From Streptomyces achromogenes (GTDB lineage Bacteria > Actinomycetota > Actinomycetes > Streptomycetales > Streptomycetaceae): DNA of 64,000 nucleotides. Where the stretch lies: the NCBI RefSeq assembly GCF_030816715.1, contig NZ_JAUSYH010000001.1, positions 2,666,001 to 2,730,000 of the forward strand, given 5' to 3'. The translations under genes and the position numbers were made by a program. Shown here one piece after another: positions 25,619-33,736 of the stretch (position 1 is its first letter; each line of letters opens with the position of its first letter). The notes under the pieces were generated by a model that was given only the letters and a program-made list of their open reading frames with translations, ran no database searches and was not told where the DNA came from.

Positions 25619-27091
25619 TCACTCCGCGTCGGCGACGACCGAGCCGACCCGGTCGGCAAGGCCCGGATCACGTCGGACCAGGAGCGTCGCGTAGCAGACG
25701 GCCGCGACGAGGGTGCCCAGAGCCGCGTACGGGAACCAGCTGTACGGGGCGGGCTGTCCCGGCTTGGCGAGATAGTACAGCGGGACCAGTACGGCAAGGG
25801 CGCCGGCCGCGGGCAGCACCACATGCCGCACGATCCGGAACTCCTGCGGACGGTACCTGCGGTAGTACAGCGGCAGCGCGATGTTGGACGCGAGGTAGAC
25901 CAGCAGGATCAGGATGGCGCCCAGGCTCGACGACTCGGCGAAGAACACCACCGGGTTCATCTGACCGCCGTCGGCTCCGAGCACATGCCCCAGACCCCAG
26001 CCGACGATGATCAGCAGCGCGGTCGCGGCGAAGGTGACGATCGCGTTGTTCGGCGTACGGCGCGTGGGGTGCACATAGCCGAAGAAGGACGGCAAGAGCC
26101 CCTCACGTCCGGCGTTGAACACCAGCCTGGCCTGGGAGTTGATGCCCGCGATCAGCACGCCGAGGGTGGAGGTCAGGCCGCCGACGTAGGCGAGGAGGGC
26201 GAGCGCCCCCAGCGTGTGCTGGGCGACGTCGATGAAGGGGATCCGGGAGTCTCCGAGCCGCTGCACGTCGTAGCCGAAACCGGTGACCGTGGCGTAGGAG
26301 AAGAGGATGTAGCTCACCGTCATGATCGCGACGGAGGAGAACACGGCGCGGCCGACGTTGCGCCGCGGGTTCTCCGTCTCCTCGGCCAGTGCCGCCGAGT
26401 TCTCCCAGCCGATGAACAGGTACACCGCCAGCGGGAAACCCGCCGCGAGGCCCCTGACGCCGTGGGTGAGGTGGGAGGGCAGGAACGGAGCGACGGAGAG
26501 GTCGCCCCGGTGCTCGAAGAGTGCTGCGACCGAGACCACGACCAGGACGAGCATCTCGACGCCGAAGAAGTAACCGGCCCACTTGGTGGACACCACGATC
26601 CCGCGCAGCATCAGCACCACCGACAGGCCGGTCAGCAGCACCGTCCAGATGATCCACGGCAGGTCGACGCCGGTGTAGTGGTTCAGGGTGATCTGCATGA
26701 ACCCGCCGGAGATCGCGATGACGGAGGCCATCGCGATGATGTAGCCGAGTCCCGCGAGCAGCGCCGTGGTCACGGCGCTGACCGGGCCGAAGGTCTTGCC
26801 GACGAAGGTGGTGAAGCTGCCCGCCGAGGGGTGCGCCCGGGAGAACTCGGCCAGCGTGTTGCCGAACAGCGCGACCGCCGCGCCCGCCGCCATGATGGTC
26901 AGCGGGGAGGCCACTCCCGCCGTGGTGGCGAGGAAGGCGAAGCCGAAGAAGAAGCTCATGGCCGGGCCGACGTTGGCCATCGTGGCCGCGGCGATGTCCG
27001 CCATGCCGAGGACGCCGCCGCGCAGGCGCTGGGGCGTGCCGTCGGCGCGTCCCGACGTCGGCGGCGGCCCGGCGGATCCGGACTCGGTCAT
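25619..27091 (-). CDS. APC-family amino-acid permease
   Basis: A 490-residue transporter with about 12 membrane helices. The amino-acid/polyamine/organocation pattern is seen in LGMADIAAATMANVGPAMSFFFGF (TM1 region) and GWENSAALAEETENPRRNVGRAV in the loop after TM6. It probably imports an amino acid or amine; specificity unknown. It lies downstream of the GntR regulator gene on the same strand, separated by repeated sequence, and ends convergently with the kinase gene. Confidence 0.9.
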   Translation of the reverse strand: MTESGSAGPPPTSGRADGTPQRLRGGVLGMADIAAATMANVGPAMSFFFGFAFLATTAGVASPLTIMAAGAAVALFGNTLAEFSRAHPSAGSFTTFVGKTFGPVSAVTTALLAGLGYIIAMASVIAISGGFMQITLNHYTGVDLPWIIWTVLLTGLSVVLMLRGIVVSTKWAGYFFGVEMLVLVVVSVAALFEHRGDLSVAPFLPSHLTHGVRGLAAGFPLAVYLFIGWENSAALAEETENPRRNVGRAVFSSVAIMTVSYILFSYATVTGFGYDVQRLGDSRIPFIDVAQHTLGALALLAYVGGLTSTLGVLIAGINSQARLVFNAGREGLLPSFFGYVHPTRRTPNNAIVTFAATALLIIVGWGLGHVLGADGGQMNPVVFFAESSSLGAILILLVYLASNIALPLYYRRYRPQEFRIVRHVVLPAAGALAVLVPLYYLAKPGQPAPYSWFPYAALGTLVAAVCYATLLVRRDPGLADRVGSVVADAE

Positions 27092-27112
27092 GACGGCAAC
27101 TCCCTTCCGAGA

Positions 27113-27250
27113 GGTCGGTTCGGTTCGGCTCTGCGGGTTCAGTTCGGTTCGGCTTTTTGGGGGGTCAGTTCGGTTCGGCTTTGGGGCTCAGTTCGGTTCG
27201 GCGCTGCGGGACGGGTTCGGTTCGGCTCCGAGAGCCCGGTCCGGTTCGGC
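27113..27250 (+). repeat. Six imperfect copies of a GTTCGGTTCGGCT repeat
   Basis: Units of about 22-26 bases with the core GTTCGGTTCGGC begin near 27113, 27140, 27166, 27189, 27213 and 27235. They fill the gap between the permease start and the GntR gene and extend into the GntR coding end, where they encode the AEPN tail. Confidence 0.8.
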
Positions 27251-27934
27251 GTGCCGGTGCGCCTTCACCGCTCGTACCGCCGGGTCCATCGCGCCGCGGC
27301 CGAGTTCGTCGAGCAGGTCCAGGTGGCAGCGGTTGCGGGCCCGTACGACCGCGGGGTCCGGCGCGGGCCCCAGCAGGCACTGCTTGCCGAGCAGGTCGGC
27401 GGCGAACTCCCTGATCCCGGCGCCGCCGAGGGTCTCCGCGAGGTCGAGGTGGAAGCGGGTCTCCAGTTCGAGCAGCCGGGCCGGGTCGTCGGCCAGGTTC
27501 ATCTCCTCGACCAGCGCCCGCAGCCCGTCGAGCCGGCTGTCGGTCAGCTCGCCCGCGGTGTGCGCGACGAGCCCGCATTCGAGCAGCAGATGGAAGGAGT
27601 CCAGGGCGGCCGCCTCGTCGGCGTCGTACATCACGGCGACGACCGCGTCCCAGTCGGCGGCGACGAAGGTCCCGCCGGCCCGGCCCCGACGGCGGTCGAG
27701 CAGGCCGTCCTGGCACATGACCTCCAGCGCGCGTCGCACGGTGATCTCACTGATCCCGAGCTCCTCGGCGAGGACCCCCGCGTCCGGCAGCCGGTCCCCC
27801 GGCGAGACGGACCGCAGCCGCACCCGCAGAGCGATCCGGGACCGGACGAGCTCCGCTCCTGTGGGACCCCGGCCGGCCAGGACGCGTGTGTCCCAGCCGC
27901 TGTAGGGGCCGAACTTGCCCGGTGCATTCACCAC
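27188..27934 (-). CDS. GntR-family regulator (FadR/FCD subfamily)
   Basis: A 248-residue repressor. The N-terminal winged helix has VLAEELGISEITVRRALEVMCQDGLLDRRRGRAGGTFV (recognition helix EITVRRAL). The C-terminal all-helical FCD domain contains FHLDLAETLGGA and ARNRCHLDLLDELGRG with His candidates for metal or ligand binding. The last 15 or so residues (AEPNPSRSAEPN) come from an invading tandem repeat. It probably controls the adjacent permeases. A matching palindrome lies in the divergent promoter region. Confidence 0.88.
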   Translation of the reverse strand: MVNAPGKFGPYSGWDTRVLAGRGPTGAELVRSRIALRVRLRSVSPGDRLPDAGVLAEELGISEITVRRALEVMCQDGLLDRRRGRAGGTFVAADWDAVVAVMYDADEAAALDSFHLLLECGLVAHTAGELTDSRLDGLRALVEEMNLADDPARLLELETRFHLDLAETLGGAGIREFAADLLGKQCLLGPAPDPAVVRARNRCHLDLLDELGRGAMDPAVRAVKAHRHAEPDRALGAEPNPSRSAEPN

Positions 27935-28040
27935 GGCGCCACCTTAACGGCCTGGCGAGCGGGGTCACGGTGTGGTCCACAGAGGCTCCCGGAAGAGACG
28001 GTTCCGCGCTGGCACGAAAAATAGAGCAAGGTGAACAGTT

Positions 28041-28055
28041 AAACAAGTCTTGTTT
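28041..28055. promoter_or_regulatory. Palindrome AAACAAG-T-CTTGTTT, likely GntR operator
   Basis: A perfect 7-1-7 palindrome in the 186-base divergent region between the GntR gene and the second permease. The region is AT-rich for this genome. FCD-type GntR proteins bind short dyads containing TTGT/ACAA. The location fits control of both genes. A T-run overlaps its right arm. Confidence 0.55.
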
Positions 28056-28120
28056 TTTTCGATCGCACTGAACTAATTTCCAGACGCTCCTGGTCCGTCC
28101 TCCCTGTCCGTCCTCCCTCC

Positions 28121-29599
28121 ATGGATGTCGAGATGACCACAACCGTCCCCAAAACCCCTCCCGCGGAGTCCGGCGAGCCCGGTGGCTCCGACGGCTCCGG
28201 CGGCCTCCAGGCCGGACTCAAGAACCGCCACCTGTCGATGATCGCGATCGGCGGTGTCATCGGCGCCGGGCTGTTCGTCGGCTCCGGCTCCGGCATCGCC
28301 GCCGCCGGCCCCGGCATCCTCGTCTCGTACGCGCTCGTCGGCGTCCTCGTCGTCCTCGTGATGCGCATGCTCGGCGAGATGGCCGCGGCCAACCCCACCT
28401 CGGGTTCGTTCTCCGCCTACGCGGACCGCGCGCTGGGCCGCTGGGCCGGCTTCACCATCGGCTGGCTGTACTGGTTCTTCTGGGTCGTGGTGCTCGCCGT
28501 CGAGGCGACCGCCGGGGCGAAGATCCTGGCCGGCTGGGTCCCCGCGGTGCCGCAGTGGGGCTGGGCCCTGATCGTCATGATCGTCCTGACCGCCACCAAC
28601 CTGGTCTCGGTCAGCTCCTACGGCGAGTTCGAGTTCTGGTTCGCCGGCATCAAGGTCGTCGCCATCGCCGCGTTCATCGCGCTCGGCGGCCTGGCGATCT
28701 TCGGACTGCTGCCCGGCTCCGACCACCCGGCGAGCGGTTTCTCCAACCTCACCGCACACGGCGGCTTCCTCCCCAACGGCCCCGGCGCGATCCTCACCGG
28801 CGTCCTGATGGTCGTCTTCTCCTTCATGGGCAGCGAGATCGTCACCCTGGCCGCGGGCGAGACCGCCGACCCGCGGGCCGCCGTCACCAAGGCCACCAAC
28901 AGCGTGATCTGGCGGATCGCGGTGTTCTACCTGGGCTCGATCCTGATCGTGGTGTCGCTGCTGCGCTGGAACGACCCGGCGATCCTGAAGGACGGCTCGT
29001 ACGTCGCCGCCCTCAGCTCCATCGGCATCCCGCACGCCGCCCAGATCATGAACACCATCGTGCTGACGTCGGTGCTGTCCTGCCTCAACTCGGGCCTGTA
29101 CACCGCCTCGCGCATGGCCTTCTCGCTCGGTCGCCGAAGCGACGCCCCGGCCGCCTTCGGACAGACCACGGGCCGCGGCGTGCCGCGCGCAGCCATCCTG
29201 GCCTCAGTCGTCTTCGGGTTCGTCGCCGTCGCCTTCAACTACCTCTGGCCCGACACGGTCTTCCAGTTCCTGCTCAACGCCTCCGGCGCGATCGCCCTGT
29301 TCGTCTGGCTGGTGATCTGCTTCTCCCAGCTGCGGATGCGCAAGATCATCGAGCGGGAGTCACCGGAGAAGCTGGTCGTCCGGATGTGGCTCTACCCCTA
29401 CCTGACCTGGGCGACCATCGCCCTGATCACCTTCGTCCTCGGCTACATGCTCACCGACACGGCCGACGGCGGCGGCCGCGACCAGGTGGTCCTGTCCACG
29501 GCGGTGGCCGCGGGCGTGGTGGTCTTCGCGGTGGTACGCGGCCGCCTGTCGGCGAAGACCAGGGCACGGGAATCCGCCGACACGGCTCCCCTGTCCTGA
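28121..29599 (+). CDS. Amino-acid permease (GABA permease/AnsP-like)
   Basis: A 492-residue APC-superfamily transporter of the amino-acid transporter (AAT) type. TM1 signature: LSMIAIGGVIGAGLFVGSG; conserved GSFSAYADRALGRWAGFTIGWLYWFFWVVVLAVEATAGA in TM3; FSFMGSEIVTLAAGE in TM6. About 12 helices with a short hydrophilic N-terminus. The second ATG (28133) is an equally possible start. Resembles GabP/AnsP, which import GABA or asparagine with protons. Divergent from the GntR regulator. Confidence 0.92.
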   Translation: MDVEMTTTVPKTPPAESGEPGGSDGSGGLQAGLKNRHLSMIAIGGVIGAGLFVGSGSGIAAAGPGILVSYALVGVLVVLVMRMLGEMAAANPTSGSFSAYADRALGRWAGFTIGWLYWFFWVVVLAVEATAGAKILAGWVPAVPQWGWALIVMIVLTATNLVSVSSYGEFEFWFAGIKVVAIAAFIALGGLAIFGLLPGSDHPASGFSNLTAHGGFLPNGPGAILTGVLMVVFSFMGSEIVTLAAGETADPRAAVTKATNSVIWRIAVFYLGSILIVVSLLRWNDPAILKDGSYVAALSSIGIPHAAQIMNTIVLTSVLSCLNSGLYTASRMAFSLGRRSDAPAAFGQTTGRGVPRAAILASVVFGFVAVAFNYLWPDTVFQFLLNASGAIALFVWLVICFSQLRMRKIIERESPEKLVVRMWLYPYLTWATIALITFVLGYMLTDTADGGGRDQVVLSTAVAAGVVVFAVVRGRLSAKTRARESADTAPLS

Positions 29600-29610
29600 C
29601 ACACTGGACA

Positions 29611-29664
29611 CCGCACCCGCACCCGCACCCGCACCCGCACCCGCACCCGCACCCGCACCCGCAC
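29611..29664 (+). repeat. Hexanucleotide tandem repeat CCGCAC x9
   Basis: Nine perfect head-to-tail copies of CCGCAC 11 bases after the permease stop. It is a simple-sequence tract likely to vary in length between strains. Confidence 0.9.
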
Positions 29665-29693
29665 ACCGACACCGGGACTCGTCCCGTCTGGTT

Positions 29694-29730
29694 CAGGCCC
29701 TCGCCGGACTGCCGTCCTGCCGAGGGCCTG
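29694..29730 (+). terminator. 10-bp stem terminator after the permease gene
   Basis: CAGGCCCTCG (29694-29703) and CGAGGGCCTG (29721-29730) are perfect complements with a 17-nt loop. It is the first strong hairpin after the permease stop. Confidence 0.65.
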
Positions 29731-29741
29731 CTCCGTCTGTG

Positions 29742-29879
29742 GTGAACGGTCGCCCTCAGGACGGCGTCAGGCACTCGCCGCGGTACGACGGCGGACCGTA
29801 CGGGCAGACCGACGACGCCCAGGCCTACGGGCGCGGGTCCACGAACGACCTGAACGACGCGAGGGACGCACTGCGCTGA
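29742..29879 (+). CDS. Small hypothetical protein, 45 aa, coupled to the next gene
   Basis: A short frame from GTG 29742 encoding a hydrophilic peptide rich in Asp, Gly, Arg and Tyr (PRYDGGPYGQTDDAQAYG). Its TGA overlaps the ATG of the following membrane protein by one base (TGATG), which argues that it is translated. No family recognised. It could also be the tail of a lost longer gene, since it lies at the border of a decayed region. Confidence 0.4.
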   Translation: MNGRPQDGVRHSPRYDGGPYGQTDDAQAYGRGSTNDLNDARDALR

Positions 29880-30190
29880 TGACCGCCCCTTCCCCCGAGG
29901 ACGACGACCGCGGCAGCCTCCGCCTGGTCCTCGCCGTCCCCCTCACCCTGCTCACCCTCATCGCCGCGTACTTCTGCTGGACGGCGCTGACCATCACGCC
30001 GTCCGGCACCTGGGACGACGACGCGTACGCCGGAATCGTCCTGTCCTGCGTCCTCACCCTCGCGGCAGCCGGCTCCGCGGCGGCCCTGTGGCTGTCGCCG
30101 TCGGTGCGAAGGACCATGCCGTGGTGGTGGCTGCTCCCTGCCCTGCTGCTGGGCACGGTTGCGGGCGCGCGGTGGGCGGTGGGCGGTTAG
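29879..30190 (+). CDS. Small membrane protein, 103 aa
   Basis: Acidic N-terminus (SPEDDDRGS) followed by three hydrophobic segments (LVLAVPLTLLTLIAAYF, IVLSCVLTLAAAGSAAALWL, PWWWLLPALLLGTVAGA). Unknown function. The start overlaps the stop of the 45-codon frame. It is the last intact gene before the decayed segment. Confidence 0.7.
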   Translation: MTAPSPEDDDRGSLRLVLAVPLTLLTLIAAYFCWTALTITPSGTWDDDAYAGIVLSCVLTLAAAGSAAALWLSPSVRRTMPWWWLLPALLLGTVAGARWAVGG

Positions 30191-30247
30191 AGGCCGGTCA
30201 CAGGTCGGCCCGGCGACTTTCCGATGCAGCCGTCGTACTGAAAGCGC

Positions 30248-30297
30248 GACGGCACGTTCCACCACGTCGCCGGTACATGGAGGCGACGGTTTCCTGA
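30248..30297 (+). pseudogene. 3' remnant of a third kinase/substrate-binding receptor gene
   Basis: The DNA aligns with the last 16 codons of the receptor kinase ending at 25558. With one base restored it reads D-G-T-F-H-H-V-A-x-Y-M-E-A-T-V-S-stop, against D-G-T-F-H-Y-L-G-Q-Y-K-E-A-A-V-S-stop in the intact gene. Nothing upstream continues the match. So a further paralogue was deleted here, leaving only its tail. Confidence 0.6.
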
Positions 30298-30423
30298 ACG
30301 ACGCGGTCCGTCGTCAGGTTGGTCGCCCACCACAAGGGGCCGCGCATCAGAAGGCACACCCGTGCGATAGAACTGGTGGTCAGTTGCTCGTGTTCACGGG
30401 CCTGTTCACCGGGCCGGACGGAG

Positions 30424-30965
30424 ATGAGCGTGGGACTGCCGCTGGACCTGAAGGTCATGGCCGAGGGCATGACCAAGGCGTCCATGGGAATGGTGGGCAC
30501 GGTCATGGTAGGCACGCGGGACACCGCTATCGCCCTCTTCCACGAACTCGACCGGCAGCATGGCATGGCCGGGGACGACGACGCCGGGCGGGCGTTCGCG
30601 GCGGTGTACAAGTCGGCCGCCTCCACCACACTCGAAGTGGGCTTCAGCGCCTCGTCGAGGCGAAACACGTCCGCGACCCGGACTGCGCGAAGCGCAGCTT
30701 TCGCAGTATCGAGCGGGTCAACGAGACACTGGCAAAGCCCGTGAAGGTGGATGACAAAGGGAATCCGAAGTGGGACCCGCTGATCGACGGCATGTACCGA
30801 AGTGACGAGTCGGAGCTGCGCAGATACAAGAGCGCGATGGCCAACCCGGCGAACTCGGAGATCCGCGGCCTTGAGATCGTGACCAACGGCAAGGACAACG
30901 CGGCCTACTGGGAGTCGATGATCGCCATGAACGACGTCACCGGTTCCGCACGGTACGTGCCCTGA
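30424..30965 (+). pseudogene. Broken polymorphic toxin: conserved N-terminus joined out of frame to a REase-fold toxin domain
   Basis: From ATG 30424 about 70 codons (DLKVMAEGMTKASMGMVGTVMVG... KSAASTTLE) match the N-terminal region typical of large Streptomyces secreted toxins. At about 30645-30660 homology jumps to a shifted frame reading LVEAKHVRDPDCAKRSFRS...ELRRYKSAMANP...GLEIVTNGKDNAAYWESM. This is a C-terminal restriction-endonuclease-fold toxin domain with its E-x-K core. The several-hundred-residue middle is missing and the junction is out of frame. The putative immunity gene follows 15 bases later. Confidence 0.75.
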
Positions 30966-30980
30966 GAGTGAAGGACTTCT

Positions 30981-31433
30981 GTGGCAGTCGAGCACACCTT
31001 GCGGTCGAACTTCGTCTTCGCGCCTCCCGAGGACACTCCAGCCGCATGGCAGGCGAGTCTGGGGACGTTCAGGGACGCGCTGGAGCAGGCGTTCCCCGAT
31101 GCCTTTCCGGAGACGAACACCTCCGGCCTCCGGGATGTGCCTGTCCTGGACTTCGAGATCGAGGTGGCGCCGGAGGTCTTCGTCACGGGTACGGCTGCCA
31201 TGCCGACTCTGGACTACGCCCACGTCAGCATCATCGACGTGACCGCCGACACGGCCGCCTTGTTCGCCCACTGGCTCCGCGACTCGTACGTTCCGTCCCC
31301 GGCGAGTGTGCGATTCCTGAGCAGCTTCGTGATGGAGAACGGTGACGAGACACCCTGGGCGGTCCCGTCGACGGGCGACGCCTCGGAGATCGCGACTGTA
31401 CTGCGCAGCCACCTGGCCGCAGCCGGCCCTTGA
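30981..31433 (+). CDS. Putative immunity protein for the broken toxin
   Basis: An intact 150-residue acidic cytosolic protein from a GTG start, directly after the toxin domain on the same strand. Size, acidity (many Asp/Glu, no membrane segment) and position are those of immunity proteins in polymorphic toxin loci. I do not recognise the immunity family by sequence. Its last codons overlap the start of helicase-like sequence, so the 3' end is at a deletion junction and may not be native. It may be kept to protect against toxin made by neighbouring strains (inference). Confidence 0.65.
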   Translation: MAVEHTLRSNFVFAPPEDTPAAWQASLGTFRDALEQAFPDAFPETNTSGLRDVPVLDFEIEVAPEVFVTGTAAMPTLDYAHVSIIDVTADTAALFAHWLRDSYVPSPASVRFLSSFVMENGDETPWAVPSTGDASEIATVLRSHLAAAGP

Positions 31434-32106
31434 CGGACTTTCCGGCGACAGCGGCTGGGATGCGGAGTTCCTCCATGACGAGTGGACGCAGGTCATCCTC
31501 GGACAGGCCGTCGGCACCCGCACTGACTACTTCCGGGCCCGCCGGGCCGGACGCGGCAAGAACATCGTCCGGGCGGAAAGGGCCGGCATCTGGCAGCTCT
31601 CCGAACCCTTCTCGCAGCGTCTGGACCGGCTCGGACGCCAGACGTGGGATCAGGTCGCCGAACGCGCCGCCCGTCTGGCAGTCGGAACGTGAGGCGAACG
31701 CCGCGCACATCCTGGCCTGGGACGCCCATCCGGACGAACGGATCGCGCACGAGCAGATTGCCATCTGTGTCCCCACCAACCGCATGGCGAGCGAACTGGG
31801 AAGCACGTTGGGGGAACACGGCATCCGAGCCTTGGAGATCGGCGCCGACGGTGCCCGGGGCGAGCCCGGGATCCACATCGGGACCATGTTCCGTTTCAAG
31901 GGGCTGGAGTACCAGCGCATGATCATCGCCGGAGTCAGCGACGGCCTGGTCCCTCGCGAGCAGGTCAACCAGCTCCGCCAGGCGGACCCTGCCCGCTACC
32001 GCAGGGAGGAACAGCGGGCGCGTTCCCGGCGACCCGGGCACGGGACAGTCTCGACATCTTCTGGCACGGCAATCCGAGGCCGTTCCTGCAACTTCTTCTC
32101 GCCTGA
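31428..32106 (+). pseudogene. Decayed UvrD/Rep-type helicase, C-terminal part in three frames
   Basis: Fragment 1 (31428-31692) reads DGLSGDSGWDAEFLHDEW, GKNIVRAERAGIWQL, TWDQVAERAARL. After a frame change near 31680 fragment 2 reads EREANAAHILAWDA, IAICVPTNRMASELG, and GIHIGTMFRFKGLEYQRMI (superfamily-1 motif V-like). After another break near 32015 fragment 3 reads ATRARDSLDIFWHGNP (motif VI) to a TGA. The ATP-binding half is absent. Break positions fit small deletions, so this is a relic. Confidence 0.75.
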
Positions 32107-32403
32107 GGAGACACCTCGTGTGGCATATTCGGCAATTCACGGTCGTGGATCTTGTGGGGCGTGGGGCCGAGAGCTCCTGGCTGCGATCATCTTTCGTGGC
32201 CACTCGGACTGCGCTGAGCAGCAGTCCCCTCGTCCTGGGCTTCCGGGGGCCGACGGCCACCGCCGCTTGGGGGAGTGCTCCAAGGCCCGACGGCTGGGCG
32301 GAACTGCCCCCTTGTGCTGAACAGGCCGGGCCCTCTTCGCCCTCAGCCCTTCGACCTGAGCAAAAGGACCCTGACCCTCTACTTAGCCGACCAGAAGCCC
32401 TGA
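32107..32403. other. Non-coding stretch between helicase relic and rnpB
   Basis: 297 bases with mixed, unbiased codon positions. Short frames starting near 32118 run antisense through rnpB and have no coding character. A CTTTTGCTC tract read on the minus strand (about 32350) could help end the rnpB transcript. Nothing else seen. Confidence 0.45.
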
Positions 32404-32815
32404 GCGGCAGACGAGTCGGGCTGTACGCCGGGTTCTGTGCCGAGGCCTCTCGCGAGGGCCTCGGTGACGGCCATCCATCTAGGGCCGACGTTGCCGTCGG
32501 CCTCGTGCGGTCTACCCGCGGACTCGGGCGGGCAGCCCTCGAACGTCCGCGCAGAAACACCAAGGTGTTTCCTTTTGACCTTGCTCCGGGTGGGGTTTAC
32601 CTAGCTGCCCAGGTCGCCCTGGGCACTGGTGGTCTCTTACACCACCGTTTCACCCTTACCGGGAACCGAGGTCCCCGGCGGTCTGTTTTCTGTGGCACTG
32701 TCCCGCGGGTCACCCCGGGTGGCCGTTAGCCATCACCCTGCCCTGTGGAGCCCGGACGTTCCTCGGGAAGCCCCGTAAGGGACTCCACGCGGCCGTCCGC
32801 CCGGCTCGTCTGCCG
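32404..32815 (-). ncRNA. rnpB: RNase P RNA (type A)
   Basis: Read on the minus strand, the ends GGCAGACGAG and CTCGTCTGCC pair perfectly as helix P1. Conserved blocks follow in order: GAGGAACGTCCGGGCTCC then CAGGGCAGGGTGATGGCTAA near the 5' side, GGTAAGGGTGAAACGGTGG, GTAAGAGACCACC, GGTAAACCCCACC, and AGAACCCGGCGTACAG near the 3' end. These are hallmark bacterial RNase P RNA sequences. It is the ribozyme that matures tRNA 5' ends. A -10 box TAACAT lies 7 bases upstream of the predicted 5' end, inside the EamA gene. Confidence 0.95.
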
Positions 32816-33712
32816 TGTCGACCATGTTACCGGGCGAGAGTCGCGCTTCGGTCCCGCAGCCGTCGCCAGGACGGAGCCCGCGAGGATCAGGGTGAAGGCC
32901 GCCACGATCGTCGCCGTCAGGGGCTCGTCCAGGAACAGGGCGCCCGCCGCGACCGCGACCGCGGGATTGACGTACGTGATGACCGTGGCGCGCGTCGGGC
33001 CCGCCTCCTTGATCAGTTCCATGAAGGCGACGAAGGCGACGGCCGTGCAGACCACGCCCAGGGCCGCGAGAGCCGACAGGACGGCGGTGGAGGGCAGCTC
33101 CGTGGGGCGGGTGGCGACGGCGGCCGGGGCGTAGACCAGGGCCGCCAGAGCCAGACAGGGGGCCGTGAGGTGGAGGGAGGGGACGTCCTTGAGGTGGCGG
33201 GCGGCTATCAGGGGCGCCGTCGCGTAGCCGACGACCGTCAGCAGGACCTCGGCCAGCGAGCGGGCGTCTCCGCCGGTCAGATGCGGCACGGTGAGGACGG
33301 CTACGCCGGTCAGGCCCAGCGCGAGGCCGGCGGTCCGGCGTGCGCCCAGTTGTTCCGTGTCGCCGAAGAAACGGGCCAGGGTGACGCCGACGATGGGGAC
33401 GCCCGCGATCAGCAGGCCCGCCGTCGAGCTGGACAGGTGCCGTTCCGCGTCGGTGAGGGTGAACCAGGGGCCGATGATCTCGATGATCGCGAAGGCCAGC
33501 ATGGGCTTCCAGTGCGTCCGCACGGTGCCGGTCAGCCCGCGTTGGCGCAGGGCGAAGGGGAGTAGGAGGGCCGCGCCGACGGCGCATCGGGTGAACACGA
33601 CCACGGACGGGGACAGGCCGTCCTCGCCGTCCACCGCCACCTTGATCAACAGGTAGGGGATCCCCCACACGACTCCCATCAGGGAGAACAGGAACCAGCC
33701 GCGAGCAGTCAT
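32726..33712 (-). CDS. EamA/DMT-family transporter
   Basis: A 328-residue membrane protein with ten hydrophobic segments in two EamA repeats; LDEPLTATIVAAFTLILAGSVLA closes the second. The family exports metabolites or amino acids; substrate unknown. The last 30 residues (after AAGPKRDSRPV) are hydrophilic and are encoded by the DNA of the rnpB 5' region, a same-strand overlap of 90 bases. The regulator gene of the AraC family lies 24 bases upstream, probably in one operon. Confidence 0.88.
   Translation of the reverse strand: MTARGWFLFSLMGVVWGIPYLLIKVAVDGEDGLSPSVVVFTRCAVGAALLLPFALRQRGLTGTVRTHWKPMLAFAIIEIIGPWFTLTDAERHLSSSTAGLLIAGVPIVGVTLARFFGDTEQLGARRTAGLALGLTGVAVLTVPHLTGGDARSLAEVLLTVVGYATAPLIAARHLKDVPSLHLTAPCLALAALVYAPAAVATRPTELPSTAVLSALAALGVVCTAVAFVAFMELIKEAGPTRATVITYVNPAVAVAAGALFLDEPLTATIVAAFTLILAGSVLATAAGPKRDSRPVTWSTRQTSRADGRVESLTGLPEERPGSTGQGDG
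32824..32829 (-). promoter_or_regulatory. -10 box of rnpB inside the EamA coding sequence
   Basis: TAACAT on the minus strand, with the next expected start point at about 32817, agreeing within 3 bases with the 5' end inferred from helix P1. No clear -35 element seen. Confidence 0.55.
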
Positions 33713-33736
33713 GGCAGGAGTCTCGGCCGGGTCCGC

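Noticed and set aside
32110-32180. Possible start of another gene after the helicase relic (WHIRQFTVVDL)
   Set aside because: Short, loses any family resemblance within 15 residues and runs into rnpB antisense; not supportable.
32118-32729. 203-codon plus-strand frame across the rnpB locus
   Set aside because: It reads antisense to RNase P RNA and shows no codon bias.
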